Source of the DNA: Stachybotrys elegans
Taxonomy: Eukaryota > Ascomycota > Sordariomycetes > Hypocreales > Stachybotryaceae
Assembly: GCA_020746835.1 (NCBI GenBank)
Contig: JAGPNK010000006.1
Coordinates: 1,240,001-1,304,000, forward strand
Direction of reading: 5' to 3'
DNA: 64,000 bases
The notes under the pieces are model-generated. The model worked only from the letters and a program-made list of their open reading frames with translations. It was not told the origin of the DNA and did not search any database. The translations under genes and the position numbers were made by a program. Below are positions 23,573-34,387 of the stretch, one piece after another; position 1 is the stretch's first letter; each line of letters opens with the position of its first letter.

Positions 23573-26500
23573 TTGTATATGTAGTATGTATGTACGAATT
23601 GATGGGGCAGGGATAGGTAGGCATGCATGAAATATATGCAAGGTGAAAATATTTTTTTCCCTTCTCTTTCTTCCTGTCTACTACAGCACCTCGTCGAGTC
23701 GGGGGCTATTCTTTGTCTTCATTTGTGCCTCCCTCCCTCCAGTATGATTCCCGTCAACCTCCTCTACGCCTTGGTCATACAGTAGTAGTATAATGTAGGT
23801 ACTATGCCCATGTCTGTGTGGCCTCATTCTCCATCAGCCCATTACTAACAATGCTATTTGTTTTGTGTTTATTATTATAGAAGCTACTGTACTGCCCTGC
23901 CCTGCCCGTATGCACGTCGTCTGGTCGATCTATCTATCACCCATCCCCAAACAGCTGCGGAGTCCCCGGCTTGCTATGTGGCGCCAACGACGGCCGCAGG
24001 CACAAGAAGCGCGCTGCCTATAGCGACTTGGGTTTACAATGAGCTGATTTTACCTGCTCGTCTCCCTCTTCTGGACGCTGTCGACGGAGGCGACCCTCCC
24101 TTCTTTCCCGTTTTCGTAACGCTGCCAGACGTAGACGCATGTAGGCGCATGTATGGCGAGAGATAAGGCACGGTCGTCACAGTTGCATTGCCTTCTGTCG
24201 ATGAAGGGGCAAGACGAAGAAGAAGGTGTTGCGCCAAGTGAAGGGGGGCGTGTGAGGCGCAGAGACGCAGAGACGCAGATACTATGTAGATAGGGTTGCG
24301 ATGGCCATCCAGACGAGGTGTGAGGCGTGAGGGTCCGTGTAATGGGCGGTTGCATTGCAGTGCAGCGTCTGGGGGGTGTTGCTGATAAGGAGACAAGACG
24401 TCGACAACTGGAACGAACACTATAAACGAGATGGATGGAGGATGATACCTTGCCCTCATCGCCACCCTCCCTCTTCTGAATGCATCGTCTCCAACAGGCT
24501 GCTGCAAGTGCAGTTCTCACCGGCCTATCGCAGGCCCAGATGGTCCTCGGTGAAGGATGCATGGCGTTGTATTGCATCAGTGGTCACAACCGACACCACC
24601 TCCATCGGCGTCGCCAACATCACCCTGCCTCTTCGGCCGGGTGGCCGTCGCTTCAGTCTTCCCGTGCTTCCGGGGGAGATCGAGATGACCTGTCAGAAAG
24701 GATAACTGCGCTGCGCAGGTACAGGGTAGGCGAGAGTACATGGTGCTGGTTGGATCAAGCACGACTTGCGCTCCATGGTCAAAGTGGCATCAAGTGTGTT
24801 GTGATGGCCATGTGCTGACTTGAGAGCCTCTGGTCATCTTGGGTATCGGCCCCTCCTCCTTCTTTGTCCCCCATCATCACTTGGTGTGGTTGACTGGCTG
24901 GTTTTTGTCATCCTTTCAGGCCAACATGACCCCAGACACTTCAACCACACGGACACGCTGGACGCCCTCTTTTATTACAGGCTTAGCCCACGAGAAGCAA
25001 ACGGCACGACCAACAACGGACCTGGGATGGCGTTTCATTCCGACTCGCTCGTTTCACCCAGGACAAGCTTATGAGGCACAGACGCCCCCTCTACGGCGTC
25101 CGTAGAAGTTGTCGATCACCCGCCTCCGTTCTGCCGCTACGAGACAAAAAGCAACGTATTTTTTGCATTTACTCCCCGCCCGTTTCCCCGACGCGATACC
25201 GCAAACGGAAGTCGAGACAGCTCTCGGATGTGATAGAGCCCATTAGCCTCGAGCCTAGAGGCCTGGGCCGAAGAATGTCACTTGGTCACGATGAGGAGAT
25301 CAGCAGGGTCGTGGCGATCGGCAGGCGGATGAGCCCTCAAGAGTTCAAAATAACCCCTCGATCTGCCCTTGGGGAGATGCAGGGTCCTCCTCCGACCAAG
25401 ATCCCACAGGCAGCCTTCCGTTGGCTGCAAGGGTAAATCTTCCGTCGTCCGTTGTCAGAGTTGGGCCTGGATGCCTCCGTTGACGATCAATGACTTCGGA
25501 GGGGGAAGGGACGGGATGCTCGGAGCCATCGTCGATCATGTCTCACCTCTTGTCTGGCATTAGCTGATGGCCGGCTCTTGACGGACTTGGGAGGATCGGG
25601 GCCGCAACGCATCAGGTATAACCGCCATCATCTTCCGGGTTCATCGCGCCCCACTGGCACATGGAAAACGTGGTGTTGATATTGAGACCATGGGCAGGTC
25701 CTGTGTTAGGTTGTCGTTGTCATCAGCGCGCCCCCGCATGTTGGTTCTTGAGCACCGTGTGGCGCACGTGAGGACTGCGACGGGACAAGAAGGAGATAGG
25801 AGGTAGGAGGGGCAGCGTGCCTGGGGCGAGTGGTGCACGGCATAGAGTAAAAGGTGGGATTGTGTGCGACTTTCCAGACAAGATATGCAAGCCCACAACC
25901 AAGCGTTGACGTGCGATGATGAGAAGAAGGATATGACGATGTTGATGATGCATTAGTTGGCATAGACTTGGAAGTTGTGGACGCGTGGATTGGGGGGTCA
26001 CGGATTATGACTATGCCAAGGCAGGTGCGGCACATTAGTACCCCCACAAGTACTATGTACATACGTATTGCACTCTGTACTGACGAGCGAGATGGATTGA
26101 TGAGAAATGTTGATTCTGTCGTTCCATCTACGCCCAGCTCATGTCGCTATTCAGATGCTTCTGCGGAGCATCAGCAAGTGGGAGGCGCTGGTTGAGGCTG
26201 AATGCGGCAATTACACGATGGAGTCCAATGGCTGCTCCGCATTCTGAGATAAGACGGGGGAGGCGAGGGGGAACGAGGCGGGAGAGTTTGGTGTTTTATT
26301 CTTGGAGCCTGCAAGCGGCGTGGTCCAACTACGCCCACCTCCTTCGTGGTGATTATTTATTTATGTATGTACAAATTGGTGTCCGAATGCGTTTCCCATT
26401 CCTTGCTTCCTGGCCGCGAACGGCCATTCTGGAAACATTCTCCTAGGTTATTTCGCTTTGCGAATTGGCAATTTGGCCACCACAGGATTGATTTGCGTGG

Positions 26501-26903
26501 TTTGATTGGAAGTGGGTGTTTAGAAACACTGACCCTGGTCTGGTCCAGCTGTCAATGTCAATCTGTCAATCAAACAAACCCTCGCGACCAACAAATAAAT
26601 CATCATCAGCTGCTGCTAAACCAAGGCTCTGGAGCCCTGCCTCGGCTCGGCCGCCCCCTCCTCCTCCTCTTCCATAGCGCAACGTTGCCCCCCCCCTCCC
26701 GTATCGCCTCGATGCGCCCAGAATCCGTCCATCCATCGTTTGGGGGCTGTTCAGCCTGCCTGGACTCGGCCCTTGGCTTGTCCGGCGCATCCAATCCTCT
26801 TGGGCTTGGCATCTTACTCACTAGTGGCCCTTCCCCATTCGCCCGTCGCTAGTTCAAAGAGATAGCGTAGCGTGCCTTAGTACCGCCGTCCCTGCCGTGC
26901 GAC

Positions 26904-26926
26904 TACTGGGTACTGGGTACTGGGTA
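26904..26926. repeat. GGGTACT heptamer repeat
   Basis: Three copies of a 7-mer containing TACTGGG, non-coding, 0.8 kb upstream of the gene at 27729. Confidence 0.85.
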
Positions 26927-27371
26927 TCTGTCTGTCCGCGTTTTGCGTGTCTTGGCCTTGCCCATCTGATCTCGTTTCCTCGATTGTTGCGTTGCCCTGC
27001 TCACGGCTCCTTTTTTGTTGTTAGTCGTATGTACCTCTGCTGCGCATAGCCGCGGCCTGCTACTATGTACCTCCCTGCGCAGTGATACTTGCCACACTGA
27101 CTTGCTACCGCTGGGGGTAATCTCTCCTGCCTGCACCGCCGTCATTCCGCCCCGTTCCTTCCAGACCAGAATTCCATGTGAACAAACGGTCGATTAGCCT
27201 TGCTAATTAAGACCTACGAAACCCAAAACCCACCCCTCGGAAAGTCAATTCCATAGTCTTTGAGGCTTTCTCACCGCATCGGGGGCTTCTCAAGAGCCAG
27301 TCTGTCTGCTTTAAACCCCGCTTTCCTCGCCCGTCTCGTCCTGTCTTGCTCCGTGTGTCTCTCCTCTCGCC

Positions 27372-27413
27372 GATGCAGACCGTCTTACCCGCACACCTCG
27401 CCTTGGCGCTGTG
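27372..27413 (+). promoter_or_regulatory. Candidate 13-codon uORF in the leader of the 27729 gene
   Basis: Between an ATG at 27175 and the presumed main start at 27729 the plus strand has only this one ATG. It opens a 13-codon frame ending in TGA and coding MQTVLPAHLALAL. The region is strongly pyrimidine-rich, as expected for a leader. Confidence 0.35.
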
Positions 27414-27728
27414 ACACCAGGGCAGCGGTACAGCCCAGCTGTGTACAGCCTTGTTGTACTGTCCACCACCGTCCACCGTCCGCAGCCCGCAGCCCGCAAC
27501 CCGGCAGTCCGCAGCTGTCTGTCACCAGTCGGTGTAGACCCCCCCATAGATTGCCTGGCCTCGACAAATCCCTCCCGTCCTCTCAACTCTCGACCGCCCC
27601 GGCTTCTTCGGCCTCAAACCTCCCACCGCATTCCCGGGCTCACGCTGCCTACCGTTTGTCTGCTCGTTGGCCCATTCGGCAACCGTACGCTCTCAACGGG
27701 CTCCCAAGGCCTGCTTCGGCGCGCGGCC

Positions 27729-29177
27729 ATGGCCTCCCTTCACATGTCGCAGGCACTTGGTCAATCACACAACACCCACCACAACAGTAGTGGCACCAGC
27801 TCCAACTCCAACTCCAACCCCAACTTCAACACCAACATCTTCAAATCCCGCAGCCGCACTGTCGTCAAGCCAATACTCAAAAAGTGGCAATCGTCCCACT
27901 CGGAGAAGAACTCACTCGATCTCGACCGTGCTTGGCAGGACCAGAATCTCGACTTCGGCACACACTCTCGCGACGATGATTCCGACCCTTCCGCCGCTGT
28001 GTATGCCGGCGCCGTCAGCACAGCTGGCACCAGCCGTACGCCTCGCGACGTGACCTTCACCCTCTCTGCCACTGATCTGCCCAGCCTCGGCGCTCGCCCT
28101 CCTCAGTATTCTCATGCCCGCTCGACCAGCGGAGCTTCTCACGGCTCCATTGCAACCGCAGGCAGCGGCCGCAACGGCTCCTTTGTGCATCCATTCCAGC
28201 AGATCCCAAGGACCTCGACGCCTCCTCTGTCGTACGCAAACTCCTTCGTGTCCCTCGACAACGCACCCGCGGCATCGCGCGAGTTCTCTCCCACCATCGC
28301 CGAGTTTGAGTCGGATACCGACTCAAAAACCTACGCGGCCAGGCCCTCGAGATCTCACCAACCGCCCCCCTCCCTCTCCGACCTCCGCCGACCCTCACTC
28401 GCCAGCCAGCGCACTAGCTCTCTCACCGATGTCAACCAGGCCGTTCGCATGGTCAATACACGCTCCAGCAACGGCAACACTAGCAGTGCCGCCCACTCTC
28501 CCGGCCTAGGAGTCTCGGTGAATCACAGCCGCTCTGACTTCCACCCCGTTACATCGCCTTCCTTCTCCGACGGGCCCCTATCTTCTACGGCCCCTCTCTG
28601 CTCATCACCACCCTCAGTCACCTCGCCTTCCTTGTCATCCTCCAACCCCATATCGCCCCTCCGGAGCTCACTGGACATGACGGGCTTCCGCCTCCGCTCC
28701 CGAAGCGAGCTTGACGCTGCCACCCGGCAGGAGCAGGTGCGACAAGCTCGTCGAAAGTTTGAGGAGAAGGAGAAGGTAAAGGAAGAGAAGTACGCCCGCG
28801 AGCAGGTCCGCAAGCGAGAAAAGGCCGACAACAAGGAGGCCCAACGCTTTGAGCGGGCCCAGGCCCAGATGCGCAGCAGGACTAGTCTGTCGAATGGTCT
28901 GGCTAGTGGTAGGAACTCGACCAGCACCGACGCGCGCCCCTCAGGCTCAAGGAAGAGCACATCCAACAGCAGGATCGATGCTGCTGCTGAGAAGGTAGAC
29001 TTTGCCAGTCGTGGCTACGATTCAACCGCCCAAGGGCAGACCCCACATGCCCGTGCTGACGACGTACATTTCCAGCACACCAGAAGGTCCAACACGGCCA
29101 AGCGCAAGACCACCGGCGCCTGGACAGCTTTTGTGTTGTGGCTAAGGACAAGGCTGCTCAAGCTGGGACGACGATAG
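27729..29177 (+). CDS. Ser-rich coiled-coil protein, conserved fungal hypothetical
   Basis: Single-exon frame of 482 aa from the first ATG with good context (GGCCATGG). The open frame extends a further 106 codons upstream without a stop, but that part lacks an ATG and is Pro/Arg-rich leader-like sequence. The protein is dominated by Ser, Thr, Asn and Pro, including an SNSNSNPN tract near residue 30, and is probably disordered. About residues 332-388 form a highly charged coiled coil rich in Arg, Lys, Glu and Gln. The extreme C-terminus is basic, with a short Trp/Leu-rich segment (WTAFVLWLRTRLLKLGRR) that could be an amphipathic membrane-binding helix. I recognise no catalytic domain and do not assign a function. 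Codon use and length make it a credible gene. Confidence 0.75.
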   Translation: MASLHMSQALGQSHNTHHNSSGTSSNSNSNPNFNTNIFKSRSRTVVKPILKKWQSSHSEKNSLDLDRAWQDQNLDFGTHSRDDDSDPSAAVYAGAVSTAGTSRTPRDVTFTLSATDLPSLGARPPQYSHARSTSGASHGSIATAGSGRNGSFVHPFQQIPRTSTPPLSYANSFVSLDNAPAASREFSPTIAEFESDTDSKTYAARPSRSHQPPPSLSDLRRPSLASQRTSSLTDVNQAVRMVNTRSSNGNTSSAAHSPGLGVSVNHSRSDFHPVTSPSFSDGPLSSTAPLCSSPPSVTSPSLSSSNPISPLRSSLDMTGFRLRSRSELDAATRQEQVRQARRKFEEKEKVKEEKYAREQVRKREKADNKEAQRFERAQAQMRSRTSLSNGLASGRNSTSTDARPSGSRKSTSNSRIDAAAEKVDFASRGYDSTAQGQTPHARADDVHFQHTRRSNTAKRKTTGAWTAFVLWLRTRLLKLGRR

Positions 29178-30556
29178 AAGAAGGCAACCCGAAAGAGCTC
29201 CCCCATCAAACTCCCATCTCTCTAGAATTCCTCAAGCATGACCAACCGCCCACTGCTGGCTCCCTTACCGATCGGCCAAGCAATTCCAACGACACGATTC
29301 ACGCCAGCCAACATCCTTCTTCCTCTTCTTCTTCTTCTTTTCTCCGCCACTCGCACTCGTTTATCAGTGCTCGATACCCCATATTCTTCGCCATGTCCTT
29401 CTTTCAATAGCTGCGCGATTCGACACTCCCTCTGGGACTTTTCGACGCCGCTTCATGATATATCTTCCCCGTCGGTTAGAACGGGCTGCATTTTGTTTGG
29501 AACCTGTGGAAGGCGGTGTGGAGAGATGCTCCCACTGCCTCGCTGAATTTCAGGGATTGCTTTGCATGGCGTTTTGGAAGCGAATGCAAGTCATTTATGA
29601 ATTTTCGCTTTTCTTTTTTTGTTACTTGTTCTCTTCCCACACCTTTCTCATTTCCCGTCTTCTCGTCGCCCTTGTACGTTTGTTTGATGCTGCTGGCTTC
29701 ACAAGCGTCGGGGATTTGGGCGATGATGCTGAAAATACGTTCTGTCTCTGGCGACATGTTTTGGTCCCACAGCAGGATCTACGGGGCGTGTCTATACTGG
29801 ACGGCAAAGGTGGTTCAACGGCTACAGGACGGGGCGCTAGGGCATGTTTAAGCAAGGTTTTCACGAAATCATAGCGAGCTTTAGAAGGTCGGCGAATGGA
29901 GGGGTATCAGCCTCCCATTGCTGGTTACTCCGGAACAGAAAACGCGGAATCCAGACTGCATATACTCTTGCATGCTCATCTCGACGTGATTTGATTTGGC
30001 TTGCCTCCCCCCCCCCCCCCCCTACAGCTATGAATATCTCCTGTGACACCAGATCGTAGTATGCACTTGATGAACTGGTAAGCTTGAGAACGCATATGAG
30101 CGCAGTTGCGATGGCGCAGTCGACCAGGATTCCACATACTGCATGTCGCCACGACCGAGGAGCGACGCAGATGGTTGATGACGGAAGGCCGAGACAAGGA
30201 AAAAAGGCGGGGCTTTAGTGTTGAGGTATTTGGGCAAAAGCAAAGGGATTGTGGAGACAGAATATGTGGGGGATTTCAATCTTCTGGGGTTTGTGGGGAT
30301 GGGCTCCCGCATGAAACATCAGAAAAACAGGAGGGGATACGATATGCGATGAAACGAAGAATGAACGGATGATGTAGTGTAGACGCCCTGGGCTACACAG
30401 TGATGTGAGACGTGAAAGATGACAGTCGGTGATGAGTAGAGAAGGCCGGGTTCTACACAGCCGTCAGGTTTTGGCCCTTGCCATACCCTGAAAGTAACCG
30501 TTTCGTTTGGGGTGCACCGTTCTTGTACGCAAGCGGTCATGGTTGATGCACATATG
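29178..30556. other. Convergent intergenic region with C16 tract
   Basis: It lies between the 3' ends of the 27729 gene and the crotonase-family gene. Frames present are short and Phe/Ser-rich 3'-UTR-like sequence. A C16 homopolymer lies at 30007-30022. Nothing else is supported. Confidence 0.6.
30007..30022. repeat. C16 homopolymer
   Basis: Sixteen consecutive C in non-coding sequence between two convergent genes. Confidence 0.9.
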
Positions 30557-31465
30557 CTATAGCTTCTCCCTTCGTCTTACATCTATTGGCGGCCACCATG
30601 GATATACTTCGGGTGCGTCTGTGGCCATTGTGCCTGTAAAGTTGGGTGGGCGTTTCTGCAGAAAGCTCTGCTTGCCCTCCTCGGCGTCACTGCCCTGAAT
30701 CAAGTCGAAGAAGACGCGGCTCTCCAGCAGATGCGCCTCTTCTGGCGAGGCTGGGCCTCGGTACATGAGGTCCTTCATGAGGGTACTGGCGACGGTGCTT
30801 ACATTGCCCACAACGTCCTCGGCGATGCGCAGGGCAGCAGGGAGGACGTCGTCCGGGGCCACGATCTCGCTGAACAGGCCATCGAGGAGACGGTGATTGG
30901 CGGGATAGACAGCACCTGTAGTGACTAGGTGCAGAGCCCTGCTGGTGCCGAGCAGACGTGGGAGGAAGAAGCTGCTGCAGGCCTCCATGGTAAAGCCCCT
31001 GCGGCCAAAGACGAAGCCGATCTTGGCGTCGCGGCTGACGACGCGGATGCTGGCGGGCAGGGTCATGGTGATGCCGACGCCGACAGCAGAGCCGTTGATG
31101 GCAGCGATGACGGGCTTGGCGCAGCGGTAGATGGCGAGGGAGACGCGGCCGCCCTCGTCGCGGTGCGTGGCGGCCGTGGGGCCCATGGCGTGCTGGGCGC
31201 CAAAGTCCATGCCCGCGCAGAAGAAGGCGTTTGTCGAGTCGGAGGAGGTGAGGATGACGCAGCGCACGCGGGGGTCCGCGGAGAGGAGGTCGAAGGCGCG
31301 GATGAGAGAGGCGGCGAGGGCGTCGGTAAAGGCGTTGCGGGCTTCGGGGCGGTGGATCTTGACGATTACAATGGGAGTTGGGGAGGAGGAGGAGGGAGGG
31401 TGGTGGGAGAGGAGGAGGCCGGGGAGGTTGAGGGTTTCGTAGCTTGGGGGGAGTTGGTCTGTCAT
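30557..31465 (-). CDS. Enoyl-CoA hydratase/isomerase (crotonase) family protein
   Basis: Single exon, 302 aa. The crotonase fold is shown by HRPEARNAF (CoA-binding start), an FFCAGMDF oxyanion-hole element, AAINGSAVGVG (second oxyanion element) and GRRGFTMEACSSFFLPRLLG. In classical hydratase the two catalytic Glu lie in the CELA and GQPE positions. Here those positions are non-acidic, while a Glu is present in TMEACSS, as in a branch of poorly characterised crotonase-fold enzymes. The reaction is therefore uncertain (hydratase, isomerase or another acyl-CoA reaction). The C-terminus REKL resembles a PTS1 peroxisomal signal but E at -3 is not canonical. The ATG at 31465 is followed by a Pro/Ser-rich insertion at residues 20-32. 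Divergent from the Clr5 gene at 32350. Confidence 0.88.
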   Translation of the reverse strand: MTDQLPPSYETLNLPGLLLSHHPPSSSSPTPIVIVKIHRPEARNAFTDALAASLIRAFDLLSADPRVRCVILTSSDSTNAFFCAGMDFGAQHAMGPTAATHRDEGGRVSLAIYRCAKPVIAAINGSAVGVGITMTLPASIRVVSRDAKIGFVFGRRGFTMEACSSFFLPRLLGTSRALHLVTTGAVYPANHRLLDGLFSEIVAPDDVLPAALRIAEDVVGNVSTVASTLMKDLMYRGPASPEEAHLLESRVFFDLIQGSDAEEGKQSFLQKRPPNFTGTMATDAPEVYPWWPPIDVRRREKL

Positions 31466-32349
31466 TTTTCTTTTCTCTTTCTTTTTTGTCCCTCCCTTTT
31501 CTTCTGTTTAATTCAGGGTGATGTGGTGGGTTGTTGGGTTGAAATACAGGTGCTGTGCTTTGGAGGGAGATGGACGGCGTCGAGGTTGATACATACGTAC
31601 AAGTACGTAGACTTACACGGATTGGCGTATTTTGTGCCGAGGCAACTTGTACGCGGGGCAGGTTAGCACCAACGTAGGGGCTACTATATGATATGTAATG
31701 ATATATGACAGGTAATGATGGGTGCTACAGATATTTGAATTGAAGAGTTTGTTACCAGACCGAGGGCTATCATCCGACCACTGCCGCGTAGGCCGTCTTT
31801 ATCACCAGTACTGTGCTATCTGACCGTCACATACGACCATAGCCACTAGAAAATACGGGATCCCGTCCGCTCTCCCCAAGTCAACCTAGTGAGCGGCTGA
31901 GTAGTAGTTGGGTCGGTGACGACCAGCGAATGCCGGCTGTTGTATGTCTTTTTGCTCCTTCCACTGCTTTATTTTAGTCCGTGTCTCGAGGGCGCGCTAT
32001 AGAGGGTTTAGGAAATTCTTAGGGCGGTTACAGCGTACTTGCAGCCAAGATGCCTCCACTCTGTAGGTGTATCGAACGAGAGAGCAGCTCCAGAAGCTGA
32101 TAGACAGCCTATGCTTGTGCAAACGTCGCTGTCCGAATAATTCACACAATTATATTTCAGTTACCTCAAGCCAGAATCAAGTATCTTCAATATATGAACT
32201 TGTGGCACCATCACACCCAAGGACGCACAGCGAGATGTGCCTCAAACGGCGGATGACTAATAGTAATAATAGCTCTAATCGGGATGGCCGTACTGACCAA
32301 GTACGCAGTTCTGTCATCTTCAAGCTCGTCGTGTCTGTCTGCCTCTGTC
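31466..32349. promoter_or_regulatory. Divergent intergenic region
   Basis: About 0.9 kb of 5' flank shared by the crotonase gene and the Clr5 gene. It contains AT-richer stretches with short ATGATAT/TACGTAC repeats near 31590 and 31680-31720. A frame starting at 32284 is continuous with the Clr5 gene and could add 22 residues. Confidence 0.5.
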
Positions 32350-34387
32350 ATGGTGTACGACTGGGAAGCCCACCAGCAAACATGTTACCAGCTCTATATC
32401 AAAGAGGGGAGATCCCTCGAGGAGATTATGGACCACATGAAGAGGGTCCATAGTTTCACACCCAGGTCAGTCAAGTCAATTCCTTCACGTTGCATCTGCA
32501 CCTGCACCTGCGCCTGCACTTGCGCTTGAGCGACCCTGTCGCCAGCCGTACTCCTACACCAGAGACGCATGTATCATCTAACGAGTCGTGCCGTGCAGTA
32601 AACGCGCATATCAAGTACAGTTCCGGAACTGGAAGTTCCCCTCCAAGCACAAACCCGCGTACAAAAATGAGCCGCTCGTCGCGCGCATCCGTGAGCTTTG
32701 GGAGCAGAACATGGGCCAGCCCGAGATGTTGCAGGTCCTCGGCCAAGAGGGCTACCAGATCAAGCCCAGGGAGCTCATGCGGGTGCGCTCCATGAACAGG
32801 CTGTTGCTGCGGGCTGCCAATCAGCACAAGCCGGGACCCGAGGACCACGAGACCTCGAGTCTGGATGAAGAAAGTGTCTTGACCACCCTGTCGGAAGATG
32901 GCACTGGCCCCGACGAGTACGCATCCCTTGCAGAAGGCCTTGGCACACCGGAAAACCTCACAGGTGCGAGCCAGACCGCAAGCTTGAACGAGACCAGGCC
33001 GGCCAAGAAGAGGCGCGGGCGGTTGGTTCAAGCTACCGATGGATCCAGCACCGTGGTCCGCTTCCCTTCCGAGATGCCCCTCGAGGAAGCTCGAGTTACT
33101 CTGGGGCTGACCCCTACAGAGTACCGCGGCGTGCGTTCTGTGTTTGCGAGTATCTGCCAGGAAGAAGGGGTTACAAAGAAGACGCTTGTCGGGCCCGATC
33201 GCTGGGAGGCCATTAAGAAGCGACTCATTGGCGGGAACCAACAACTCCAAGCCGCCCTGTGGAAGAGCAGGGACGATGCCGAGACAAAGAAGCTGGCTCT
33301 GGACATTATATGCACCGAGGTGACCAAGCGCATGCGGTCCAATGGCGCACGTATGACTCTGGCTCAGACTAAGAATATCTTGGGCTTCAACCCCGAAGAG
33401 ACAAGGATGGTCCGGGCTGCTTTTACCAATGTACTACGCGATGCTCGCTTTACTTATAAGTCGAGCGCCACCCCCGAGCAATGGGAGCAGTTGAAGTATA
33501 AATGGGCCGAGCAGTGCGAATTGGTAAGAAACATGAATAGCGAGACGACGGATGAAGAGGCGCAGAAGAAGGCTCGTGCCTTGGAGCTCCTAGCCCGGGA
33601 CGTCGTCAAGAGGATACGGGACGAGAAGTTGTCCAAGAGGAAACGGAATGACATGGAAAAACTGGATGATGCACAGGATCAGGGTCCAGCTGACTTTGCA
33701 GAGGCCGGCTTTGTGACGAAGCCGACCGAACCAGCCTCTTCACTTGCTCATGAGGCTGAGCTTGATGATGACTTGGTGAGCAGCAATTTTGATGACATTT
33801 CCGAAGCATCGGAGCCCCATGAAATGTCCTTTGCGCCTACCAGCACACCAATGGCTGCACATCTCCCCATGGCGCTTCAAGGTCAGCCGCCAGGCATGAG
33901 CGGTCATCCCAGCCAACTGTCACAGGCCAGTCGCATTATTGGATCGTCTCTACCTGGTGCCATGCCGCTGGATGCCCACGTGGGGTCGTCGCTGATGCTC
34001 GGAGCCGGATCAGGAGTAGGTTTCATGGATGCAACATACACGCACCCGCAATACACGGCGGCTCCGGGGCAAGCGGGCGTCTTTAGCAGCGTGACAACGG
34101 TACCTGCAGGGTTCGCAGCTTATCTGCGGCTGCATCCATCATCTCGAGTCGTTTCCGACACGAGCCTCTGGATCGCAACGCTGAACCTACCTTCTGTGCA
34201 GGAGCTCAGGCAGACGGCGGTGCAAAACTACCCTGGCGCCGTCTGCCTGCGGATAGAAGGCATAGTGAAGGACGGGAAAGGAGGCGAGATTCCTCTGCCC
34301 ATCGAGCAGGACCAGGAGCTCAGCGCCTACCTGGCGCACCTGCAAGGGGCGGCGCCCACATTCAACGTTCAGCTGTGGAAGACGTGA
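32350..34387 (+). CDS. Clr5-domain protein with a tandem internal repeat
   Basis: Two exons, 32350-32465 and 32599-34387; the intron 32466-32598 has a GTCAGT donor and TGCAG acceptor and gives 634 aa. The intron splits the Clr5 domain (residues 3-56: DWEAHQQ, LYIKEGRSLEEI, FTPSKRAYQVQFRNWKFP), a fungal helix-turn-helix-like N-terminal module probably binding DNA. A second helical segment follows at about 62-110. Residues 198-288 and 291-381 are two diverged copies of one module (MPLEEARVTLGLTPTEYRG versus MTLAQTKNILGFNPEETRM, and so on). A long disordered segment comes next, and a conserved-looking C-terminal block (about 540-634) ends in FNVQLWKT. The start MVYDWE fits the usual position of the domain; an in-frame ATG at 32284 is the alternative. 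A nuclear regulatory role is an inference from Clr5; targets are unknown. Confidence 0.85.

Larger units (their letters stand above)
14314..27728. other. Gene desert of more than 13 kb
   Basis: No frame longer than about 185 codons, none with a recognisable domain, and frames on the two strands overlap at random. GC content appears ordinary, so this is not an AT-rich RIP-degraded block. Simple repeats are frequent: 16745-16774 (CCATTCT-like), 16798-16823 (CTGCAACAG), 20006-20028 (ATGGAT), 22694-22721 (AAGGC), 23400-23416 (GGAT), 23513-23572 (TG-rich), 24258-24279 (AGACGC) and 26904-26926 (GGGTACT). Two stretches read like minus-strand leaders: 14897-15288, and about 22787-23064. The last 550 nt are the leader of the gene at 27729. 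Confidence 0.6.

Noticed and set aside
25071..25436. 121-codon plus-strand frame with Arg/Ser-rich product
   Set aside because: Begins from a weak context, has no recognisable domain and no leader or splice evidence.
30929..31666. 245-codon plus-strand frame
   Set aside because: Antisense to the crotonase-family gene, rich in Gly/Asp/Val repeats; no independent evidence.
32471..33250. 259-codon minus-strand frame
   Set aside because: Antisense to the first part of the Clr5-domain gene.
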